This document shows positions 11,821 through 24,609 of a stretch of 64,000 nt of DNA, in pieces. The notes beneath the pieces are model-generated. The model saw nothing but the letters and a program-made list of their open reading frames with translations, was not told the DNA's origin and made no database searches. The stretch spans positions 102,157,132 to 102,221,131 of the forward strand of contig OU015496.1 of assembly GCA_907164885.2 (NCBI GenBank), in the 5' to 3' direction. The position numbers and the translations under genes are program-made. The first letter of the stretch is position 1. Every line of letters starts with the position of its first letter. This stretch comes from Dolomedes plantarius (Eukaryota; Arthropoda; Arachnida; Araneae; Dolomedidae).

Positions 11821-12341
11821 TCTATATATTTAAGTTGCTAAGCCGATTCTTTGGGCAGTCCATGAGAGAAAACTACTGCATTAATTTACTTCATTTCGGT
11901 CTTAAACGAAAGATTTTAATGTGTCAAATTTTGTTTTTGTAGCCTCAATTTCTATTAATTAACGATAATTTACAATTAAAAATTGCTTTCTGCGCATGCT
12001 GAGTGACATGTTTAAATCTGGATTTAGATACTCACTAAGCACGAGGCCGCATAAACACATTAATTTGTTTATTCCGAGAAATCTCTCTAGCTCTCTTTCT
12101 GCCATTTTTATTTTTAATTATGTTTGGGGGATATAGAATTAAACCTGAAGGAAATTGTTTATTTCACGCTGTTGAGTAACCCTATTTCTTTTTATTGGGT
12201 TCAATAGTAATTTTTTAAACTGTATTTCTCTATTCTTAATGTTAGGATTTTCACAATTTGGCAATGATGTGTTGAGTATAATTTGTATATTAGTACATTT
12301 ATTTATTATCCAGCAGTCACATTTTGACGGGTTCCAACTAG
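11821..12341 (+). mobile_element. Non-autonomous Helitron, family 2 (521 bp)
   Basis: It starts TCTATATATTTAAGTTGC after A and ends GGGTTCCAACTAG before T, matching the copy at 4621-5203. The flanking sequence resumes the degenerate satellite (AAACAATTGTAAAGAGA). It has no coding region. Confidence 0.8.
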
Positions 12342-12614
12342 TATACATTATTTTGTCATCAAACAATTGTAAAGAGAATAAGATCTTACACTTTAGAGTT
12401 ATTAGTAAACTCAAGGAAAATTTAATTTCGAAGGAATAATTATAACGGCCATCTCACAGAACAGATAGATAAGGTATGTTATTGCTTTTTAGTTAAGTAG
12501 TACATTTTCCTTCACCTTGAATAGAAACTTTACAAAAAATTTCAGGTAGTCTCTTCTAACGAAAATATGGCGGGTTATTAACGTAGGATTACTTATCGTT
12601 GCTTACCTCTTTTG

Positions 12615-13120
12615 TCTATATATATAAAACAGTTCCGTAACTGACTGACTCACTGACTCACTGACATACAACGCACAGACCAAACCGAGGGACCTAAAGG
12701 GCTGAAATTATGCATGGCGATTCTTATGGTGTAGGGGTGCACTAAGAAAGATTTTTGAAAAATTCATCTTAGATTTTTTAAAATTAAATTTTTAAGCTGT
12801 TTTTGTAACTTTTTAAAATTTGCATTTAAAATAATAATTTGAGGGTTATAAAATTTATATGACGAGAAAGATCATAAAAATTCCTTTAAAATGAAATCTT
12901 TTTCGAATCTTTACCTCGATTTTCTGATTTTTGGTCAATTTTTATAGATTAATTTTTAGAATTTAATTTATTAAATGCTGATCACGTGATTTCTTTTTCT
13001 GGTACTTTAAATAAATTTATCGTCACGTGCATAACAACTAAATAGACAAAAATTTTTTTTTTCTTTCTAGTGCAGCAGACGATTGGATATTGTCCATAAA
13101 AATAAATGTCCTTTACAATT

Positions 13121-13152
<32 letters not shown>

Positions 13153-15508
13153 CATACATACATACATACATACATACATACATACATACATACATACATA
13201 CATACATACATACATACATACATACATACATACATACATACATACATACATACATACATACATACATACATACATACATACATACATACATACATACATA
13301 CATACATACATACATACATACATACATACATACATACATACATACATACATACATACATACATACATACATACATACATACATACATACATACATACATA
13401 CATACATACATACATACATACATACATACATACATACATACATACATACATACATACATACATACATACATACATACATACATACATACATACATACATA
13501 CATACATACATACATACATACATACATACATACATACATACATACATACATACATACATACATACATACATACATACATACATACATACATACATACATA
13601 CATACATACATACATACATACATACATACATACATACATACATACATACATACATACATACATACATACATACATACATACATACATACATACATACATA
13701 CATACATACATACATACATACATACATACATACATACATACATACATACATACATACATACATACATACATACATACATACATACATACATACATACATA
13801 CATACATACATACATACATACATACATACATACATACATACATACATACATACATACATACATACATACATACATACATACATACATACATACATACATA
13901 CATACATACATACATACATACATACATACATACATACATACATACATACATACATACATACATACATACATACATACATACATACATACATACATACATA
14001 CATACATACATACATACATACATACATACATACATACATACATACATACATACATACATACATACATACATACATACATACATACATACATACATACATA
14101 CATACATACATACATACATACATACATACATACATACATACATACATACATACATACATACATACATACATACATACATACATACATACATACATACATA
14201 CATACATACATACATACATACATACATACATACATACATACATACATACATACATACATACATACATACATACATACATACATACATACATACATACATA
14301 CATACATACATACATACATACATACATACATACATACATACATACATACATACATACATACATACATACATACATACATACATACATACATACATACATA
14401 CATACATACATACATACATACATACATACATACATACATACATACATACATACATACATACATACATACATACATACATACATACATACATACATACATA
14501 CATACATACATACATACATACATACATACATACATACATACATACATACATACATACATACATACATACATACATACATACATACATACATACATACATA
14601 CATACATACATACATACATACATACATACATACATACATACATACATACTACATACATACATACATACATACATACATACATACATACATACATACATAC
14701 ATACATACATACATACATACATACATACATACATACATACATACATACATACATACATACATACATACATACATACATACATACATACATACATACATAC
14801 ATACATACATACATACATACATACATACATACATACATACATACATACATACATACATACATACATACATACATACATACATACATACATACATACATAC
14901 ATACATACATACATACATACATACATACATACATACATACATACATACATACATACATACATACATACATACATACATACATACATACATACATACATAC
15001 ATACATACATACATACATACATACATACATACATACATACATACATACATACATACATACATACATACATACATACATACATACATACATACATACATAC
15101 ATACATACATACATACATACATACATACATACATACATACATACATACATACATACATACATACATACATACATACATACATACATACATACATACATAC
15201 ATACATACATACATACATACATACATACATACATACATACATACATACATACATACATACATACATACATACATACATACATACATACATACATACATAC
15301 ATACATACATACATACATACATACATACATACATACATACATACATACATACATACATACATACATACATACATACATACATACATACATACATACATAC
15401 ATTGATCGTCGTATTTATCATAAATATATATATTTATTTTTTTAGCATCAATTGACCGTTGTATTTAATTTGAATGTACTTCGTAGCGAAGTGCGGGTTT
15501 TCAGCTAG
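12615..15508 (+). mobile_element. Helitron, family 1, expanded by a CATA array
   Basis: It starts TCTATATATATAAAACAG and ends GGGTTTTCAGCTAG. Outside the array it is alignable with the 729-bp copy at 8745-9473, including GCAGACGATTGGA on the left of the array and GATCGTCGTATTTA on the right. Comparing with the uninterrupted host copy (CTCTTTTG joined to TATGTATATA at 23977) fixes both ends to the base. It is non-coding; long open frames through it are only CATA translations. Confidence 0.9.
13123..15402. repeat. Giant (CATA)n tetranucleotide array, about 570 units
   Basis: About 2.28 kb of CATA/TACA is perfect except for a single missing base at about 14649 (CATACTACAT). That base loss changes the reading phase, and the long Tyr-Ile-His-Thr and Met-Tyr-Val-Cys open frames on both strands are artefacts of it. 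The shorter sister Helitron lacks the array. Its uniformity implies very recent expansion or an assembly limit. Confidence 0.98.
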
Positions 15509-15772
15509 TATGTATATATGTATGTATGTGTTATGTATACATGTATCTATATATATGTACGTATGTATGTCAAAATTTTGACGCATTTTGGTACTTTTCT
15601 GTTTAACTGTTTACTGCTTGCCTAAACGATGCAGACTGGGTTTGACACGCTGCCAAAATTATAACTCGCTACGTAGGAGATCTAAAATATTGCTCTCAGA
15701 AGGACCGTTATCGAGGAACGTTATCCTACGTTAAAAAACCTAATGAACAAGCTGTTTACTCAGTATACTCCT

Positions 15773-16552
<780 letters not shown>

Positions 16553-17480
16553 ACTCCTTCAAACTGAACATATTTATTGGGCTACAAATACATTTCATTG
16601 AAGCGAGGGGAATGAAAAATAATTTGGGGCTTTGCTGAAAAAGAACTAAAAAAATTTTATTTTTCTATTGTATAAACATTCATTTTTTTGGGTATGAAAT
16701 ATATGTAAAAACGATATGTAAGAAGCTCGTAAACACTTTGAAGATATTAGTAAACAAAAAAATCCCTTTAGCTGTTTCGAAAAAAAAAAAGAGATCTTTC
16801 CGTGATGAAAGAAAATGTTCCCTGTTCTCAAATATTTTCCTCTCATACCCCATGTCAAGAGCGCGACACTTTCTCTCTCCTGCCCTTTTCCTGTTTCTTT
16901 CGTGATATTTAAATATTTCCCTCGTTTGATGTTTATCATTTTTGAAATGAACATTGCTCTCTCCTGGCGACACACGAGAGAAGTGCCGCACTCTTCAAAT
17001 TGATGTAGGATACTGGAAAAGTGTTTTCTCTCCATTATGTAGATCCCAAACTCTTCGGCTATGTTTCATGCGAGCATCAACTTAGGTAATTTATCTGTTT
17101 TGTCAGTGAGCTATACTTTATAGCAATAAATATTCCACCGTATAGTTCATCTTATACGGGTTTTCTGTATCGATTAATGAGAGGACATAGTAAAACAGGT
17201 GTGAAAAAAGAAAACGCGAACTTAGAACACTTTTTTTTTTGATGAAGTAAATGACTACAGTAATACCCCGTATTACGCTACCCCGAGTTGCGCGAACTCG
17301 GAGTTACGTGGTTTTTGATTTTACCATTTTCCCTATCTGAAGTTTGACAACGCCATGCTGCCCTTTGTTTATGACAACACATGACATTGCGAGGAAGATT
17401 GTTTTCAGGTTGCCTATTAGTGTAATCTGTACTCTTGGCAGTCACCAATCAAGGCGATCGTACTGTAACCCATCTGTGTC

Positions 17481-17809
17481 TAATGCTTACTCCACACCAA
17501 CGACGACATCGACGAAAGACAGACCCATTTTGCCACCTGTCTCTGTGGCTGTCATAAAAGCTTTCACACCGCTAGGAGACGGGGGAGAAGAGGCAATTTA
17601 TTTGCGCATGCGCATAATTTTCTTTTTCTATTCTGATTGGCTGTCGAGCATGGCGGCAAAGACAAAAGTTGAACTTTTTCCAACTTGAAACCGCAGAGAC
17701 CAGAGACGAAGACGAACCGGGGGTGTAAAAATTTGTTTGTAACACGCATGCGCAAAAACGGAGATACATGATTTTCGTCTCCGTCGCCGTTTGTGTGGAG
17801 TAAGCATTA
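17481..17809. mobile_element. TIR MITE (329 bp)
   Basis: The left end TAATGCTTACTCCACAC is matched exactly in inverted form at the right (GTGTGGAGTAAGCATTA), with further subterminal pairing (AACGACGACATCG against CGTCGCCGTT). The interior contains TGCGCATGCGCA-like palindromes. Non-coding; the superfamily is not assigned because the flanks extend the palindrome and hide any target duplication. Confidence 0.75.
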
Positions 17810-18245
17810 GAGGTGAGATTTTTGGTTGTACGCAGACAAATCTGCAAGGTCGGTTCCCATATCGTTGGAATTCGACGTCATACCTTCGAATAAAATTTAG
17901 CTTTTTTTCCATGTTGGAGCCCAAGCTCTTCTAAACAGAAGTAGACAAAAAATTTGGATTATTGGGGGAAGAAATTTAGCTTGAAAAACTGGTTTTAATT
18001 TCGAGCAGTGCACACAGTCATAAACAGTTTTTCTACCCCAACATCATACCTTCGAATAAAATTTCGCTTTTTTTTTACAGTCCACAAATTTAATCTTACA
18101 TCGAACATTACTCTACAGACGTTAAAAAACAATTTAACAGGTCCATAATGCCATAGATACCAATTTAATTTGTTACGTTTTTTATAATATGTGAAGATTG
18201 ATGAGTTAAGTGTTCGTTAATCCAAACAAGAACCAGCTTGTTTAA

Positions 18246-18247
18246 AC

Positions 18248-18318
<71 letters not shown>
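18246..18318. repeat. (TA)n microsatellite
   Basis: A pure TA tract lies inside the segment that separates the first transposase fragment from its upstream flank. Confidence 0.95.
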
Positions 18319-18321
<3 letters not shown>

Positions 18322-18584
18322 TATTCCAAGACAGAGCACAGCACGTACGAATGCAGGAAAATAACACATAGAAGAATACTATTCACATGAAAATATGCAA
18401 TAACATAACCTCAGCGTTCCGAAGAACATACTAGACACGTTCGGAGTCTGCAATACCCTCCGGAGTTTTCCTAAGAGCGTATCAGACACGACCGGGGTCT
18501 GCGATAACCTCCGCTGTTCTGTGTAGTATCATTTATCTTGCGACAGATGGCGTTATCGCGCCTTTGATTCTAACTCACTTGTCT

Positions 18585-18915
18585 CTACATAATCCATGCT
18601 CAAAATGGGCATTAGTAAAATGTAGAAAATCCTTGTATCAAGTTCGTATAAATGGTGGCAATCTTGGAATTAAGTTTCCCCAAAAAATTTTAAATGGTGT
18701 GTGGAAGAAACTTTGTCCAATATTTTTTTTAAAAACGAGACCGACACAACGCCTAAAACTGATCATAATGCTCGTTTGATAGAGGAAGTTGTCGATCTTC
18801 CCAGGCAATTGGAAATGCGAGTTGATGGAGGTGATGTCAACGAGCTGCTGGATTCTCATCTAGAGGAGCTGACAGTCGAGGATTTCATAGAGATTAACAT
18901 AGAATCTCTATGTTA
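18585..18915 (+). pseudogene. Tigger-like transposase fragment, copy 1
   Basis: The plus-strand translation, across a frameshift in a T run at about 18722, gives a WKKLCP motif followed by an acidic segment ending DVNELLDSHLEELTVEDF. This resembles the C-terminal part of Tigger/pogo transposases (usual form: ELLESHGEELTNEDL). Only the C-terminal region survives. It fits the CAG-type ends at 17258 and 21720. Confidence 0.65.
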
Positions 18916-19009
18916 ATATCTATTATCATAGAAATTAACGAGGATCTCATAGAATTTAACAGGTTCATAATTCCGTAGATACCAATTTGATTCGTTACAT
19001 ATTTTTATA
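18916..19009. other. Spacer between the two transposase fragments
   Basis: It includes CAGATACCAATTTG-type sequence that matches 18138-18190, showing that the duplicated unit begins upstream of the coding part (from about 18957). Confidence 0.5.
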
Positions 19010-19235
19010 ATCCATGTTCAAAATGGGCATAAGTACAATGTAGGAATTCATTGTTTCAAGTTCGTATAAATGGTGGCAATCTTGGAATGAAATTTCCCCC
19101 AAAAACTTTAAATGGTTTCTGGAAGAAACTTTGTCCAATTAATAAAAAAAAAGAGACGGAAACAACGCCCAAAACTGATCATATTTCTCGTGTGATAGAA
19201 GTTGTCGATCTTGCCAGGCAATTAGATATGGAAGG
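19010..19235 (+). pseudogene. Tigger-like transposase fragment, copy 2
   Basis: This is a tandem copy of 18590-18805 at roughly 85 percent identity by eye. Shared phrases include GTTCGTATAAATGGTGGCAA, and the protein again reads WKKLCP. It stops where the element at 19242 is inserted. The two fragments point to a tandem duplication before the insertion. Confidence 0.65.
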
Positions 19236-20029
19236 GTCCCACACAGAGAAAAAAAAGCCGGTCAGTTTTCGAAAGTTCCAGGTTTGCAGACACACTTCAT
19301 GTGGGTTGAAAATAAAATGGGTTGACTGACCTATCTAATGTGTTCACCGCCTCACCCCAAAGCGAGCTGAATATCTTGTTTGCGGGTTGATGAGATTTTC
19401 CCGTTTTCCTGGCTCGCGCTGCGGGAGATTTTCTTCGGAAGAGGGTCGGAAGCGGGTCGAAAGCTGTACTTTGAAGCAATTAGTAGCTTTTTGGCTGGGG
19501 AAATAGGAAAAAATGGCGCTTGTCGACGAAACGGAGTGTCCACGTGTTATAGTGCATGTAAGTACATTTTTAATCTTTTGAACATTAAAATATATGCAAA
19601 ATCCTTCATGTAAATCCGAATTATAGAGCATACTTCAACACCATAGAAATGTGAGGACTTTTAACGGAAGATTTGCTATTTGTTTAAATTTGAAATTGTT
19701 GTGTAAGGCTAAAGTTGCGACAATCGCGTAAGCTATTGCATGTTTAACATATAACTCATATATGAATTATAGCTGTATATGGTTGAGCATATCATGATAT
19801 TAGGTTTTTCTTGTCGCAAATCTTCCATGTGCTTGTGTGTGTGTGTGTGTGTGTGTGCGCACATGTATGTAATATCTAAACATTATGTATTAAAATTATT
19901 TTTACATTACATAAAAATCTCATCATAGAAAACTCTTAATTGAATGCAATTTTAATGAATAAATAGATTTTTATGATTTAAAAAAAACAAGAATACGATT
20001 TCTAAAAGTAATTTTTGACATCTACTGAT

Positions 20030-20122
20030 ATAACAGGAACACACAGCTTCTAAATATCCACTATAAAAAATAAGGTTGACAACTTATTTTACAGATGTTA
20101 ATGAGCTGTGTGTTCCTGTTAT
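20030..20122. repeat. Perfect 19-bp inverted repeat with 55-bp loop
   Basis: ATAACAGGAACACACAGCT at 20030-20048 is exactly inverted at 20104-20122. The loop is AT-rich. It could be a tiny hairpin MITE or a structural element of the host transposon. Confidence 0.85.
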
Positions 20123-21307
20123 GCGCTTCCTATAACTTTTATTAATAACTCATCAATATTTTTAAAAAGCTTAGAACCACAGAAAAAAAAGTAAAAGCAT
20201 GCAGTTTGTTTCATGTAATGCTACGAGTAGTATACGTATGTATATCTATTTGTGTGTACATATAAGTTGTGTTTGAAAGTCCAAGTTCATTCTAAAATCC
20301 AAATCTACAAATGATACAATCTGGCGATAACATTTAATTATAAACTCATTTGACATGGTCGAATTTAGAAAAATGGATAAACTAGAGGGTGAAATCAGGT
20401 TTTTAAAATTAATCTATACATTACATTTATGTGTGGAAGTGTGTGTTTGTGAATAAGTAAATAAGAGAGTAGGAAATAAAAGAAATATCTTGTAACAGAT
20501 GATGATCTATCTAGATAACTAATTCAAAATTCTACGAATTCTTTTCCTTTTTTACTAATAATTGTCATATTATAAACTAATCATTTTATAAACTAATTTA
20601 TTCTCCTAAAGATTTGATACATTTTAGCTTTATATAAACACCTTAAAACAGAAGGAATTCTGTAATGATAATAAGGTAGCTGGAAAATTCAAATTGAATT
20701 AATATTCATGCAGAATAGGGAGAGGGGGGGGAGATTGATTTTGAAAATTTTCATGGCATGTATAAAGTAAAGTGGCAATTTTTCTTATCTAATATTAAAA
20801 ACATAATTTGAAGTTTGTTTATTTTACAAACTAATGTTATTGTTCTGAGTTGTCATTTTAGCTGTATAAAATTTAAATGATTATCTAATTTGGGTAACAA
20901 AATTTCATTTAAAAAATTCGATGCAAACACTTTCAGACTAGGCATTTTGGAAAATTCTTTTAAACATGAAGGCTAATGTACTGCAAAAGTTAAAGATAAA
21001 AATAATTTTTTTTAAAGTGTAAGTATTTATTACTAGTTGTGAAGTATGCTTTATAACTTTTAATGATAATATTTTTAATGTTCAATAGATTAAAGAAGTG
21101 CTAATTTGATTCATTTTAATTCAACGCAAACAATGTCATCTTTATATAATTTATAGTTCTCAGGATGGCAAGTATCAAATAAAGGTGTCTGGAATAAAAT
21201 TATAAATCACTTGCTTCAAACTGAGATACATAATGCAGTAACTAGGAATTATTACCAAAGCTTTAAATGATCTGTGTCTTATAATATTAAAAAAATAATT
21301 AAATGTG

Positions 21308-21486
<179 letters not shown>

Positions 21487-21722
21487 AGGCTCAATACACA
21501 ACTCGCTTTAATTAACTCATTCAAAGAGTTTTTAAACTCACAAAGGCAGGTAAATGTACCCGTTTTCGAAAGTGGGTTGTAGGACCCACTTCCAATGTGG
21601 GTTGTTTGACTCACCAAAAGCGAGTTCCACTGTGCAGTGGATTTCAACCCAGCAAAGTGAGTTCACCGACCAACTTTTTTTTTCTCTGTGCACCTATCGC
21701 GTAACTTCGGGGTAGTACTATA

Positions 21723-22289
21723 ATTGATTGCACTAGGTATTCAGAAATCTCACAGGAAATTTTATAAAATGCAAAACTGATAACGAACTCTTTTAAATGA
21801 AAGAATATTTCATTAAATGAAAGCAATGTTTGATATCAATAACATGACGCTATTACCAAAGTTTAAAACATAAAATATAAGCTCTTCTGATGCGAGGCAC
21901 TCAAAGATAAATTCTAAGGCAGTGTATTTATTTATATATTTATTTACCATTTATAAATTATTGCTTAAGTAAAATCAACAGTACACTACTTTTCAACCTA
22001 TAGCAGATTATAACAAACCAAACTATATGAAAGCCGTACATAGAATAAACGTCCTACCTGAAAAAATAAAACTTGTATGTTGCATCTAAACTAGTGCAAT
22101 CAACCTCACTAAACATTCAGCATTTTGTGACGTTAAAAGAAACCAAATTATGCCACAAAATGAAACAAAAGTAAAGAAAAGGAATAGTCTGCTGCATACA
22201 ACAGTCCATCAACAGTTTATTACCGTTTCTTATTACGACAGATCAAATTAAATGAAGCCTAAACCAGAGCTTTGCATGAAAAAAGATTG
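21723..22289. other. Diverged edge of the 520-bp satellite
   Basis: Parts of 21990-22290 (for example AAAATAAAACTTGTATGTTG and AGTGCAATCAACC) resemble the satellite units downstream but are too diverged to delimit. No gene is recognised. Confidence 0.4.
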
Positions 22290-23906
22290 GAATTGGATTA
22301 GTGAGTTACGTATAAGTTGCAAGCTACAATGCGTCACTTTTTAACTTGAGATACTAGAGAGAATAAATAGACCGCATAAAGTAATCGCATTCGATAAAAT
22401 AAAAATATGTTACTTCTTAACTAGTATGATCTACAGCATACTGATTTTTACTATTTTGACACATAAAAAACTCCAATTAAATTCAGCCAGCGCTTTGTGA
22501 AAGAGAGTGTGTAACGTCTTGCTTTTTAAAATGCATTGAACACCAAACTATTTTTTCACAAGAAACACACACAAACAGTTTCTTTGACAAGTCTAAAAAA
22601 CATGCTTTGCTTCGTGCTCTTTTAATACAGAGAAACGAAGACAATTCCCCTTCAAATAGCCGTCAGGTACTAAATCTTCCATTTCTCTCCCCTCATAACT
22701 ATACATTTAACTCCTATATCTCCAAGCAAACAATAGTTCCCTTGCTCCTGCTGCCGGCAATAATTCTCTCTTGAAAGCCTGAAAAAGATGTTTTCTCATT
22801 GGTTTTTGTCTTGAAAAAAAAAACAGCAATGCTTAAAAGGGACTCGAACCCACAGACTCTGGTACTGACGCCAGCTTCCGGTGACAATAGAAAGAATAAC
22901 ACTGATCTCATAGAGTAATCGCATCCCATAAAAACTAATATCCTGCTTCTAATGTAGTGTTATCCACTGATTTTTACCATTTTCACACAGGAAAGAATAC
23001 TAAATTCAGGCAGGGCTTTGTGAAAGAAAGAGTGTAACAATGCGTTGCTTTTTGAAATCCATTTAACACGGAACTATTTTTTTTTCTCACAGTTTGACAC
23101 GTCTAAGAAACATGCTTTGCCTCCTAATATTTCAATACAGAGAAGCGAAGAGAATTCCCCTTTAATGAGCTGTAGGTACTAAATCTTCCATTTCTCTCTC
23201 TTCACAACTATACTCTAAACCCCTATATCTCCAAGCAAGCAATAGTTCTCTTGTTTCTGCTGCGGCAATAATTCTCTCTGAAAACCCGAAAAAGATGTTG
23301 CTAATTTTTGTCCTGAAAGAAACGGCAATGTTTAAATGTGACTTGAATCTACAGACTCTGGAACCTTACGCAGCGTCATAGTCATTTGGTCATCGACCGG
23401 CGATACTAAAAAGAAAGAAATTGATCGCATAAAGTAATCGAATTCCGTAAAACAAAATATTATGCTGCTCCTAATCTAGAGTGATCAACTGCTTTTTACA
23501 ATTTTAACACACACAAAAAAATCTACAAATTTCAGCCAGAGCTTTTTGAAAGAAAGTAACGTGTTGCTTTTTGAAATGCATTTAGCAACGAATTATTTTT
23601 TTCCATAGTTTGGCACGTCTAAGAAATATGCTTTGCCCCCTGCTCTTTTAATACAGAGAAGTGAAGACTATTCCCCTTTAATGAGCTGTCAGGTACTAAA
23701 TCTTCCATTTCTCTCTCCTCACAACTATACTCTCTAAACCCCTATATTTCCACGCAAACAATAGCTCCCTTGTTTCTGCTGCCGACAATAATTCTCCCTG
23801 AAAACCCCCAAAAGATGTTTCTCATTGATTTTTGTCCCAGACTTTGGTACTGTAATCCAGCGCCCTAGTCATTCGGCAATAGCCCGGCGACACTAAAAAG
23901 AAAAAA

Positions 23907-24024
23907 TCAGGTAGACTTCTAATGAAAATACCGCGGTTTATTAATATAAGATTACTTATCACTGCTTACCTCTTTTGTATGTATATATATATGTATGTGT
24001 TATGTATATATGTATCTATATATA

Positions 24025-24085
<61 letters not shown>

Positions 24086-24283
24086 ACATACATATATGTA
24101 TGTCAAAATTTTGACGCATTTTGGTACTGTTCTGTTTTACTGTTTACTGCTTGTCCAAGCGATACAGACTGGGTTTGGGGTGCTGACAAAATTATAACTC
24201 GGTACGGACGGACAGTTTTAGCGTCTGAAATTTTCCTTTCCGGTGGACCGTTATGGAGGAACGTGATCCTACTTAAAAAAAAA
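23907..24283 (+). repeat. Dispersed repeat copy with uninterrupted Helitron target
   Basis: This copy matches both flanks of the Helitron at 12615-15508 and is continuous at CTCTTTTG-TATGTATATA (about 23977). It contains its own TA tract (24028-24087) and ends in a run of A inside the 520-bp satellite. See the split copy at 12542-15738. Confidence 0.8.
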
Positions 24284-24609
24284 TCTGATCGTATAAAATA
24301 ATCGCATTTCATAAAACATAAATAAGATGCTGCTTCAAATCTAGTGTGATCCACCGCTTTTTACCATTTTGACACATGAAAAACTACTAAATTCAGCCAG
24401 AGCTTTGTTCAAGAAAGTGTGTAAAAACGTGTTGCTTTTCGAAAAGCATTTAACACCAAACAAATTTTTTTCCACAGTTTGACAAGTGTTAAGAAACATC
24501 CTTTGCTTCGTGCTCTTTTAATACAGAGAAGCGAAGACAATTCCCTTTTAATGAGCTGTCAGGTACTAAATCTTCCATCTGTCTCTCCTCACAACTATAC
24601 TCTCTAAAC

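Larger units (their letters stand above)
12542..15738 (+). repeat. Dispersed repeat copy split by a Helitron
   Basis: Sequence before 12615 (TCAGGTAGTCTCTTC to CCTCTTTTG) and after 15508 (TATGTATATATG, GTCAAAATTTTGACGC, to CTACGTTAAAAAA) is continuous in the second copy at 23907-24283. It ends in a run of A, so it could be a retroposon, but short inverted TTAACGTAGGAT motifs near both ends also allow a DNA element. The class is undetermined. Confidence 0.75.

Noticed and set aside
12982..15455. Very long open frames of 500-806 codons on both strands with Tyr-Ile-His-Thr or Met-Tyr-Val-Cys repeats
   Set aside because: They are translations of the CATA tetranucleotide array, which has no stop codon in any phase; there is no gene structure.
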